From NCBI GenBank assembly GCA_026388755.1, contig JAPLJE010000603.1, positions 1-6,743 of the forward strand: a DNA stretch of 6,743 nucleotides, written 5' to 3'. The position numbers and the translations under genes are program-made. This stretch comes from Deltaproteobacteria bacterium (GTDB lineage Bacteria; Desulfobacterota; Desulfobacteria; Desulfobacterales; Desulfatirhabdiaceae). A model generated the notes under the pieces. That model searched no databases. It was not told the DNA's origin and was given only the letters and a program-made list of their open reading frames with translations. Positions 1 to 5,371 of the stretch are shown in pieces. The first letter of the stretch is position 1. Every line of letters starts with the position of its first letter.

Positions 1-37
1 GCTATCGATCCTACCATAGAAAAAAGGAGATAAGCAT

Positions 38-1714
38 ATGGAGAAGCAAAAGCTCACCTACGATGTACAGATGTTCCAGGACACTTTCGAAAACGAATTT
101 ACCTACCTCAACGGCTTTCTTCGCAATGTTCATCGCTTCAAGGAGCGCACTGCCCTGACATGCCCCCAACGAGGCCGGTCTTGGTCGTATCCGCAGGTTA
201 ACGCCGCATGTAACAAACTATCCCATGCATTGATGGCCGATGGCGTGGAAAGACAGCAGATCGTTATGTACCAGCTTTTCAACTGTGCTGAATTCGCCTT
301 TCTCTACCTGGCGCCTCAAAAAATCGGCGCCATTAATTGTCCCATTAATTTTCGCCTTTCTTTTGGGGAAACCGCCTATATCCTCGATGACAGCAAGCCG
401 AAAGTCTATTTTTACGACAGCGAGTTAAAAGAAACCGCGGAAAAGGCGCTGAATATGGCAAAACATAAGCCGGCCAGAGTGGTCATGGTGGATATCTCTG
501 GCAATGAGAAACCCTTTGCCGGGTCTATCACATACGAGGAATATGTCAGGGGCAAATCCGAGGTGGATCCGGATATAAAAAGGCCTTCCGGGATCTACAG
601 CGAAGTCACTCGGCTCTACACCTCCGGGACCACAGGCATGCCAAAAGGGGTCCCTCTGAACAATATCAACGAAATAATGAGCGCCCACGATGTGATGATG
701 CATTTTCCCCTGGGTCCGACCGATAAGACCATGAACATGACCCCCTGGTTCCACCGGGGCGGGCTTTACTCCGGTGGCCCCAATCCGACGCTCTACGCCG
801 GCGGGTCCCTGGTGGTGCTGCGGTCCTTCGACCCAAAGGCAATTCTCGATCATGTGGAATCGTATGGCCTTACTTTCCTTATTGGCGCACCGGTGACGCT
901 GAAAGCCCTTTATGATGAGCAACTTGAAAAGCCCCGCGATCTTCAAAAACTCAAAGGCGTGGTGACCATGGGAGCCCCCCTTGAAAGAAAGGCGTGTATT
1001 GAATTTCAGAAAGTTCTGACTCCGAATATTTTCAATGGCTACGGATCCACGGAAGCATTCTGGAACACATTTCTTCGGCCGCACGATTTGCCCGAGATGG
1101 CGGGCACGGCGGGCCGTTCGTGCACTGACGACGACATGGCCGTGGTTAGAGTCCATCCGGGCCGCCTGGCGGAGCCGGAAGATATGGTGGCAAAGGATGG
1201 CCAGGAGGTGGGAGAAGTCATCATTCGCGCGCCTGGAAAGTGTTCCTATACCTACATAAACAGGGAAAATGAGGCAAGGGCCAAATACTTCAAGGGATGG
1301 CTGTATATCGGAGATCTGGCCACCTGGAATGAAAAAGAATTCGTCACCATCGTTGGCCGAAAGGACGATATGATCATCTCTGGAGGTGAAAACATACAGC
1401 CGGTTCAGGTGGAGGAGGTCATCAACGAAAATCCCAAGGTGAAAGACTGCGCGGTCACCAGTGTCCCCGATGAGAAGTGGGGAGAGCTGGTCGTGGCCTA
1501 TGTGGTGAAACAAGATCCTTCCTTGACGGCGTCCGAGCTGGACATATTTTGCAAAGAACACCCCATGCTGGCCAGTTTCAAACGGCCCCGATATTACCGT
1601 TTTGTCGAAGCCCTGCATATGACGGCGACTGGAAAGAAGATCCATTACAAGATCAAGCAGAAGGCAAAGGAAGAAATGGCGGAAGGCTTGCTCGAGAAGG
1701 CTTCTGCACTTTGA
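38..1714 (+). CDS. AMP-forming acyl-CoA synthetase (ligase), 558 aa
   Basis: Activates a carboxylic acid with ATP to an acyl-adenylate and then to the CoA thioester; expected to be cytosolic. The adenylate-forming (ANL) motifs appear in order: the phosphate-binding loop YTSGTTGMPKG at residues 194-204, the A5 motif YGSTE at 335-339, GDL at 425-427, the hinge region GRKDDMIISGGENI at 440-453, and the C-terminal TATGKK at 529-534, whose K533 fits the catalytic lysine. Length is normal for the medium/long-chain or aryl acyl-CoA ligase branch, so the enzyme looks intact. The ATG has AGGAGA seven bases upstream, which fixes the start. The acyl-CoA dehydrogenase gene follows on the same strand, suggesting the product is oxidised next. 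The substrate cannot be told from sequence: fatty acid, cyclic or aromatic acids are all possible. Family assignment is very secure, substrate unknown. Confidence 0.95.
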   Translation: MEKQKLTYDVQMFQDTFENEFTYLNGFLRNVHRFKERTALTCPQRGRSWSYPQVNAACNKLSHALMADGVERQQIVMYQLFNCAEFAFLYLAPQKIGAINCPINFRLSFGETAYILDDSKPKVYFYDSELKETAEKALNMAKHKPARVVMVDISGNEKPFAGSITYEEYVRGKSEVDPDIKRPSGIYSEVTRLYTSGTTGMPKGVPLNNINEIMSAHDVMMHFPLGPTDKTMNMTPWFHRGGLYSGGPNPTLYAGGSLVVLRSFDPKAILDHVESYGLTFLIGAPVTLKALYDEQLEKPRDLQKLKGVVTMGAPLERKACIEFQKVLTPNIFNGYGSTEAFWNTFLRPHDLPEMAGTAGRSCTDDDMAVVRVHPGRLAEPEDMVAKDGQEVGEVIIRAPGKCSYTYINRENEARAKYFKGWLYIGDLATWNEKEFVTIVGRKDDMIISGGENIQPVQVEEVINENPKVKDCAVTSVPDEKWGELVVAYVVKQDPSLTASELDIFCKEHPMLASFKRPRYYRFVEALHMTATGKKIHYKIKQKAKEEMAEGLLEKASAL

Positions 1715-1773
1715 AGCTGTATGGCCTACCAGCAACGTATTCAAACATAAAATCATAGAGATATGGAAAATGG

Positions 1774-1791
1774 GGGCAAGCTTTTTTGCCC
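1774..1791 (+). other. Small hairpin between ligase and dehydrogenase genes
   Basis: GGGCAA at 1774-1779 pairs perfectly with TTGCCC at 1786-1791 around a six-base loop. It lies in the 123-base gap between the two genes, about 45 bases before the dehydrogenase start. No T-tract follows the stem, so it is not a classical intrinsic terminator. It could influence mRNA processing or stability between the two cistrons, or be chance. Confidence 0.3.
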
Positions 1792-1825
1792 GATTTCCGA
1801 TATCAGATATGCAAACCATCATTTC

Positions 1826-1830
1826 GGAGG
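1826..1830 (+). promoter_or_regulatory. Ribosome binding site deciding the dehydrogenase start
   Basis: GGAGG stands seven bases before the ATG at 1838. The in-frame ATG at 1763 would add 25 residues that lack family character and would run through the hairpin at 1774-1791, so 1838 is preferred. Confidence 0.85.
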
Positions 1831-1837
1831 AAAACAA

Positions 1838-2998
1838 ATGAATTTTGAACTGACACAATCACAAAAAGGCATCATGACTGCAGCACGCGAATTCGCCACA
1901 AAGGAGTTTGATCCACAACTGGCTCTAGAACTGGAGAAAAAGCATGAGTTCCCGAAAGCGTTGTACAAAAAAGCCGCGAGCCTTGGATTCGTGGCCCCTT
2001 ATGTGGATGAAGCTTATGGAGGAGACGGCTTGAGTATCCTCGAAAATGTGCTCATCGTGGAGGAGTTCTGTCGGGCCGATTCAAGCATCGGTCTGGCCAT
2101 TGACCTGGCTGCTCTGCCTTGTAAATTTTTGTACCGGTATGGTAACCATGACCAGAAGACGCGCTACCTGTCCAAAATTACATCCGGGGAATTCGGGGCC
2201 GCCATCGCTCTGACTGAACCGGACCATGGAAGTGACATCACCAGCATGGATACGGTAGCCACGAGAAAAAATGGGAGCTACCGGCTTTCAGGGACCAAGA
2301 CGTTTATCACCAATGGAACTATTGCCGATTTTTATACGGTTCTTTGTCAGACCGATCCGGATGCGTCTCCAAAATACAAGGGGATGAGCATTCTGATCGT
2401 GGACCGCGACATGATCGGAAAAAATTTTCAAGTCAATGAGTTGGGAGAAAAAATGGGCATTCGATTGACCAGTTCCGCAGAACTGGTATTCGACGACCTG
2501 GAAGTGCCGGCGAAAAATGTCCTAGGCGAAGCGGGTCAGGGATTTTATCAAGCCATGGGATTTTTCGAGGAGAGCAAGATCGAGATTGCTGCGCAGGCCG
2601 TGGGCTTGGCTCAGGGGGCGTTCGATATGGCCTACCAGTATGCAAAAGAGAGAAAACAGTTTGGCAAACCCATTGCCTGTTTTCAGGCCATGCAGCATAA
2701 ATTTGTGGACATGTACCTTAAGATCGAAAACGCCCGGAATCTGGTTTACAAGGCGGCATTCAAGTTCGACCAGGGCCAGCGCGATCACAGGGCGGTTGCC
2801 CTGGCAAAATACTACGCCGCCAACATCGCCAATGAAGTGGCTTACGATGCGATGCAGGTGTTCGGCGGATACGGATATTTTCAGGAGTACAAGGTGGAGC
2901 GATACTACCGGGATGCCCGGATATTATCGATTTATGAAGGAACCGCAGAGATCCAGAAAAACATCATCGGCACATCGCTTTTTCCAAACTTAACCTAA
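1838..2998 (+). CDS. Acyl-CoA dehydrogenase, 386 aa
   Basis: FAD-dependent flavoenzyme that introduces an alpha,beta double bond into an acyl-CoA and normally passes electrons to electron-transfer flavoprotein. The start at 1838 gives MNFELTQSQ, a typical family N-terminus, and a standard length. Visible signatures: ALTEPDHGSD (E127 within family signature 1), TKTFITNG in the beta domain, KERKQFGKPI at 270-279 (R272 in the usual FAD-contacting place), FGGYGY at 342-347, and YEGTAEIQ, where E367 occupies the position of the catalytic base in short/medium-chain enzymes. All three domains (N-terminal helical, beta, C-terminal helical) are present, so it should be functional. The segment FEESKIEIAAQAVG differs from the common mitochondrial-type version and resembles, from memory, anaerobe and archaeal members acting on short, branched or cyclic acyl-CoAs; that is a weak hint. 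It probably shares a transcript with the upstream ligase. Substrate is not assigned. Confidence 0.95.
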   Translation: MNFELTQSQKGIMTAAREFATKEFDPQLALELEKKHEFPKALYKKAASLGFVAPYVDEAYGGDGLSILENVLIVEEFCRADSSIGLAIDLAALPCKFLYRYGNHDQKTRYLSKITSGEFGAAIALTEPDHGSDITSMDTVATRKNGSYRLSGTKTFITNGTIADFYTVLCQTDPDASPKYKGMSILIVDRDMIGKNFQVNELGEKMGIRLTSSAELVFDDLEVPAKNVLGEAGQGFYQAMGFFEESKIEIAAQAVGLAQGAFDMAYQYAKERKQFGKPIACFQAMQHKFVDMYLKIENARNLVYKAAFKFDQGQRDHRAVALAKYYAANIANEVAYDAMQVFGGYGYFQEYKVERYYRDARILSIYEGTAEIQKNIIGTSLFPNLT

Positions 2999-3286
2999 CT
3001 GAATAACATTGAGTCATTCCAGATAAGAAAGCTATTATTCCTTGTAGCCAGGCATGAACCAGAGTTTTCAAACCGGCTCTGAGAATTGTTCCCAAAATGT
3101 GATTTAATCGGCCACCAGTTGCTGCACGGTGCGGATCGGCCGACTGATAGCTCCGTAACGACCCCCTATCTGCACTTTTCACAGGATCGACGGGATCGTC
3201 TATGAAAAAGCCGATACTGATACCATTTGTCAAATTGAGGCAGATATTGGAATAAAATAGAATTTAAAATCATCCTCCAGAGAAAC
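2999..3286. other. Convergent intergenic region with possible gene debris
   Basis: This 288-base gap separates the converging dehydrogenase gene and the flavoprotein operon. I see no intact gene and no strong terminator: CAGAG at 3060-3064 can pair with CTCTG at 3077-3081 across a 12-base loop, but no T-run follows. Two short protein-like scraps occur. On the minus strand, 3175-3104 reads a GTG-started 23-residue peptide containing RYGAISRPIRTV. On the plus strand, about 3184-3259 contains RIDGIVYEKAD and ends at a stop codon. ATCGGCC is repeated directly at 3107-3113 and 3135-3141. These may be decayed gene ends or chance. Confidence 0.4.
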
Positions 3287-3928
3287 TCATTTGTGAATCA
3301 ACTCTACCAGTTCCAGTGCGCGAGAAAGAAGGGCTCTTCCCGAATCAAGCCCAGCCTGATCCTCAAGTATTCCGATACGTACAGAGGGGTCGAATTTTCC
3401 TTCACCATGATTGCTGGCGACAGCTGAGGCTCCCATAGGGCTGATGCATGAGTGAACTGTTGCAGGAATCATGTCCAATGTCATGAAGGCATAGAGATGT
3501 GAAAGGTGGGTTGTTTCCATGCCGCCGTGCCGCAACCAGGAAACACCGGCGCTTATTCCGATTTTGTTTCGCAGTTTTCCTCCAGCCATGTTACCGAAAA
3601 TAAAAACTCGAAGGCGGTCAATAAAGGTAGCCATCATTCCGCTGGTTCGCATGAAGTAAACCGGGCTGGCTAAAACGATGATATCCGCACCTTCCAGTTT
3701 TTTAAATATCGACTGGGCGTCATCTTCAAGCGAGCAGTATTTTCCCGCCTTTTGTTTGGTAAGGCAGAAGTTGCAGTGGATACAGTTTTTAATTTCCATA
3801 CCTGAAAGGCCGACTGTTTCTGTTTCGATTCCTTTTCCCACAGCCGTTTCCATGATCGACGCCAGAAAAGAATCCACGTTTCCGTTTTTTACAGGACTTC
3901 CTGAAATTCCCAAAATTTTATATGCCAC
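3287..3928 (-). CDS. Iron-sulfur flavoprotein / NADPH-dependent FMN reductase family, 213 aa
   Basis: Flavodoxin-fold protein expected to bind FMN and, through a cysteine cluster, possibly a [4Fe-4S] centre; in the family it acts as a cytosolic electron-transfer or reductase protein in anaerobes. The N-terminal flavin phosphate loop is GISGSPVKNGNVDSF (residues 7-21). Cysteines at 49, 52, 55 and 65 give C-x2-C-x2-C-x9-C; the last spacer is longer than in classical iron-sulfur flavoproteins. SPVYF at 89-93 followed by FIDRLR is the second flavin-binding segment. No signal peptide or membrane segment is seen. The start is GTG at 3928, with AAGGAG five bases upstream, and the gene begins one base after the thioesterase stop, so translation is probably coupled. 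It is the last gene of the MarR operon. Family call is firm; cluster content and physiological partner are not known. Confidence 0.9.
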   Translation of the reverse strand: MAYKILGISGSPVKNGNVDSFLASIMETAVGKGIETETVGLSGMEIKNCIHCNFCLTKQKAGKYCSLEDDAQSIFKKLEGADIIVLASPVYFMRTSGMMATFIDRLRVFIFGNMAGGKLRNKIGISAGVSWLRHGGMETTHLSHLYAFMTLDMIPATVHSCISPMGASAVASNHGEGKFDPSVRIGILEDQAGLDSGRALLSRALELVELIHK

Positions 3929-3929
3929 G

Positions 3930-4415
3930 TTAGCTCCTTAAAAATTTCGGCGGCAGTTTGCCTGATCCGATATATTTGACAAGATCAACAACCGATTGTT
4001 TGCGGGTTACCATCAGTTTGGATGTTCCGTGAGCCAATAGTGTTCCATTTCTGTCAGACATTTTCGCTTCGGTAAGATATAGGGTTTTTCCCGATTTGAT
4101 CCTGCATCCGTTTATGATGATATTATTGCCAGAAACCGGCGCCAGGAAGTCCACTTTAATGTCAATGGTAATCAACCCATTTTCTTCTGGAAGCTCGCAG
4201 TAGGCAGACCAGTAGGCGGCAGTATCGATCGCCGACGCATATACTCCACCGTGAAGCCCACCGAATGGATTCATGTGTTCTGTTCCAATATCCAGTGTCA
4301 CTACGGAATAGCCAACCCCAATTTCCGTGACACTCATGGATAGATGCTTAAAAAATGGAGCATTGTTGATCGCGATGATTACAGACTTTAAATGTTCGGG
4401 GTTTAGTTCGGGCAA
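3930..4415 (-). CDS. PaaI-type hotdog-fold acyl-CoA thioesterase, 161 aa
   Basis: Predicted cytosolic thioesterase that hydrolyses an acyl- or aryl-CoA to free acid and CoA. It is a single hotdog (4HBT/PaaI) domain of usual length. The family motif spans HMNPFGGLHGGVYASAIDTA, with N49, H55-G56-G57 and D64 in the positions of the oxyanion-hole and catalytic residues of PaaI-like enzymes. The strand segments IDIKVDFLAPV and LAHGTSKLMV complete the fold. The start is TTG at 4415: a strong GGAGGA lies six bases upstream, and no suitable in-frame ATG is nearby. It lies 27 bases after the MarR gene and one base before the flavoprotein gene. PaaI relatives act on phenylacetyl-, hydroxybenzoyl- or medium-chain acyl-CoAs, so a role in releasing CoA from a stalled aromatic or acyl intermediate fits, but the substrate is inference. 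Confidence 0.9.
   Translation of the reverse strand: MPELNPEHLKSVIIAINNAPFFKHLSMSVTEIGVGYSVVTLDIGTEHMNPFGGLHGGVYASAIDTAAYWSAYCELPEENGLITIDIKVDFLAPVSGNNIIINGCRIKSGKTLYLTEAKMSDRNGTLLAHGTSKLMVTRKQSVVDLVKYIGSGKLPPKFLRS
3934..3939 (-). promoter_or_regulatory. Ribosome binding site for the GTG-started flavoprotein gene
   Basis: On the minus strand AAGGAG lies five bases before the GTG at 3928 and is embedded in the last codons (Arg-Ser) of the thioesterase gene. This supports the non-ATG start and translational coupling; the next in-frame ATG would remove the flavin loop. Confidence 0.85.
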
Positions 4416-4421
4416 AATTAT

Positions 4422-4427
4422 TCCTCC
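4422..4427 (-). promoter_or_regulatory. Ribosome binding site for the TTG-started thioesterase gene
   Basis: GGAGGA on the minus strand, six bases before the TTG at 4415, between the MarR stop and the thioesterase start. It is the reason for choosing the unusual TTG start. Confidence 0.85.
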
Positions 4428-4442
4428 AATGGCGGCATTTAG

Positions 4443-4853
4443 TTATTGTTCCAGTCTGTAAAGAAAAGACTGCATCTGATCCCATTCTTGCTGGGTAAAA
4501 CGATTCAGATATGTCTGGTTGGTTTTCTTGAAAAGCTTCAAAATAGGCTCCCGATGTGTTCTTGCTTCGGGGGTGAGGAAAATTCGCAGTGAGCGACGGT
4601 CTTTTTTGTCGGCCTTCCTTTCGACCCATCCGTCATTTTCCAGACGGTCAAGAAGGCCGGTTGTCGTTGACCGGTCCTGGGCGGTTTTATCAGCAAGCTC
4701 GCTTGGAAGCAGCCCTTCTTCTTCCATAATCGCAACCATCATAAAGAACTGACCGTGAGTCAGCCCATATGACGCAATTTCTTCACGGTACGCCTTCGTG
4801 ACTTTTCGCACGGCCTTGCCCAATCGAAAACATATACAGTCTTGAAATACCAT
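4443..4853 (-). CDS. MarR-family transcriptional regulator, 136 aa
   Basis: Dimeric winged-helix DNA-binding protein, usually a repressor released by a phenolic, acyl-CoA or oxidant ligand. The winged helix-turn-helix occupies about residues 48-95: LPSELADKTAQDRSTTTGLL is the helix-turn-helix, with the recognition helix near 60-72, and KADKKDRRSLRIFLT at 80-94 is the wing, including the conserved D-x2-D-R-R pattern. Flanking helices (10-40 and 97-135) form the dimerisation domain. Length is standard. Near the N-terminus lies C6-x-C8, in a family subtype that often starts with a similar CxC pattern; a redox role is possible but unproven. The ATG at 4853 has AGAGGA seven bases upstream. It is the first gene of the operon with the thioesterase and flavoprotein, and probably controls its own promoter. 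Ligand unknown. Confidence 0.93.
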   Translation of the reverse strand: MVFQDCICFRLGKAVRKVTKAYREEIASYGLTHGQFFMMVAIMEEEGLLPSELADKTAQDRSTTTGLLDRLENDGWVERKADKKDRRSLRIFLTPEARTHREPILKLFKKTNQTYLNRFTQQEWDQMQSFLYRLEQ

Positions 4854-4889
4854 CTGCGCATCCTCTTGTGATTTTATGGATGAGACTGT

Positions 4890-4897
4890 CTAATTAG
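4890..4897. promoter_or_regulatory. Possible operator half: palindrome CTAATTAG
   Basis: A perfect eight-base palindrome lying just downstream of the candidate -10 box of the MarR operon, around the expected transcription start. That is where an autoregulatory MarR operator would block transcription. Short and AT-rich, so it could be chance. Confidence 0.25.
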
Positions 4898-4901
4898 CAT
4901 A

Positions 4902-4931
4902 CATATAGTTTCAATACAAATTATAAATCAA
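4902..4931 (-). promoter_or_regulatory. Candidate sigma70-type promoter of the MarR operon
   Basis: On the minus strand, TTGATT (4931-4926) and TATATG (4907-4902) are separated by 18 bases and lie about 50 bases before the MarR start. Each box matches four of six consensus bases. In this AT-rich stretch other pairings are possible, for example TTGTAT at 4919-4914. Confidence 0.35.
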
Positions 4932-5167
4932 GTGGACTTTAAAATCTCTTCCCAAAGTCAAGCTATAATCAGTGCCCCTCATATCCTCATTTGGAGTAAA
5001 TATTCTTGCCATTTGATGAGCGTGTGGTAAATTGTTCATGTCTACTCGGAGGGTAGGGCAGGTCTGTACCGGGAAGAGATCCGAACTGTAAAAAATCAAA
5101 AGGATTAAAAGAATGCATTGTGCATGGTGATATCCCCGAACAAACAGGTCCACTGCTGAAAGATTCT

Positions 5168-5172
5168 GGAGG
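5168..5172 (+). promoter_or_regulatory. Ribosome binding site of the PAS sensor gene
   Basis: GGAGG six bases before the ATG at 5179. It shows that the short N-terminal frame is a real translation start although it stops after 63 codons. Confidence 0.8.
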
Positions 5173-5178
5173 TACACA

Positions 5179-5370
5179 ATGACCAACAAGGATAACCCGC
5201 CCGAAGACGCCTCTCCTTCGATAAGTCCAGGGGAGGCACTGCGCCGGCAGGCCGAAGAGATCGCCCGTGAAAAAGCAGCCCTGTCTCCGGAAAACATGGA
5301 AGTCCTGTCCCCCGAAGAAACCAGCCAGATGCCCCACGAACTGCGCGTCCATCAGATTGAATTGGACTGA
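5179..5370 (+). CDS. N-terminal fragment of a PAS-domain sensor (frameshifted), 63 aa
   Basis: This is the start of the sensor gene, with ATG and a good ribosome binding site. Residues 15-63 form a charged, helical linker (EALRRQAEEIAREKAAL, then LSPEETSQMPHELRVHQIELD). I recognise this as the segment that precedes the first PAS domain in a group of Desulfobacterota sensors, where the text normally continues as IELEMQNEELRR. Here the frame meets TGA at 5368, while EELRR resumes at once in the frame used downstream. The simplest reading is a small deletion (net 8 bases if the family has three more residues), so this piece and the next feature were one gene. Alone, it has no recognisable function. 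A sequencing error could give the same picture. Confidence 0.75.
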   Translation: MTNKDNPPEDASPSISPGEALRRQAEEIAREKAALSPENMEVLSPEETSQMPHELRVHQIELD

Positions 5371-5371
5371 G
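5366..5371 (+). other. Frameshift point in the PAS sensor gene
   Basis: The upstream frame ends GAC-TGA (5365-5370), while the downstream frame reads GAG-GAG-TTG-CGA (5369-5380). Homologous text is continuous across the junction except for about three missing residues, so a short deletion fits better than programmed slippage. No slippery heptamer is present, and slipping from GAC to ACT would break codon-anticodon pairing. Confidence 0.7.

Larger units (their letters stand above)
4854..5178. other. AT-rich divergent intergenic region
   Basis: This 325-base gap lies between the divergently transcribed MarR operon and the PAS gene and contains no gene I can support. The MarR-proximal part (about 4870-4970) is very AT-rich and holds the candidate operon promoter. 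The PAS-proximal part includes a weak promoter-like pair, TTGCCA at 5006-5011 and TAAATT at 5028-5033 (16-base spacer), and a small perfect inverted repeat, ATGCA at 5113-5117 with TGCAT at 5121-5125. No riboswitch fold was recognised. Confidence 0.5.

Noticed and set aside
1763..1837. Upstream ATG that would extend the acyl-CoA dehydrogenase by 25 residues
   Set aside because: The extra residues are not family-like, the ATG lacks a good ribosome binding site, and 1838 has GGAGG at ideal spacing.
425..1858. 477-codon open frame on the minus strand
   Set aside because: It lies antisense to the ligase gene, whose motifs are complete. Its translation shows no domain and has the His/Arg-rich look of a reverse-frame shadow.
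3060..3081. Terminator hairpin after the dehydrogenase gene
   Set aside because: The stem is only five base pairs with a 12-base loop and no T-run follows.
2964..3233. 89-codon minus-strand frame over the convergent gap
   Set aside because: It overlaps the dehydrogenase 3' end, shows no motif and has no ribosome binding site. Only the shorter scraps in the gap look remotely protein-like.
4348..4629. 93-codon minus-strand frame overlapping the MarR and thioesterase genes
   Set aside because: It is an out-of-frame shadow of two genes with clear domains.
4911..5297. 128-codon minus-strand frame across the divergent intergenic region
   Set aside because: It overlaps the PAS N-terminus antisense and runs through the operon promoter region. 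The last 40 residues look somewhat protein-like but there is no ribosome binding site at the internal ATGs.
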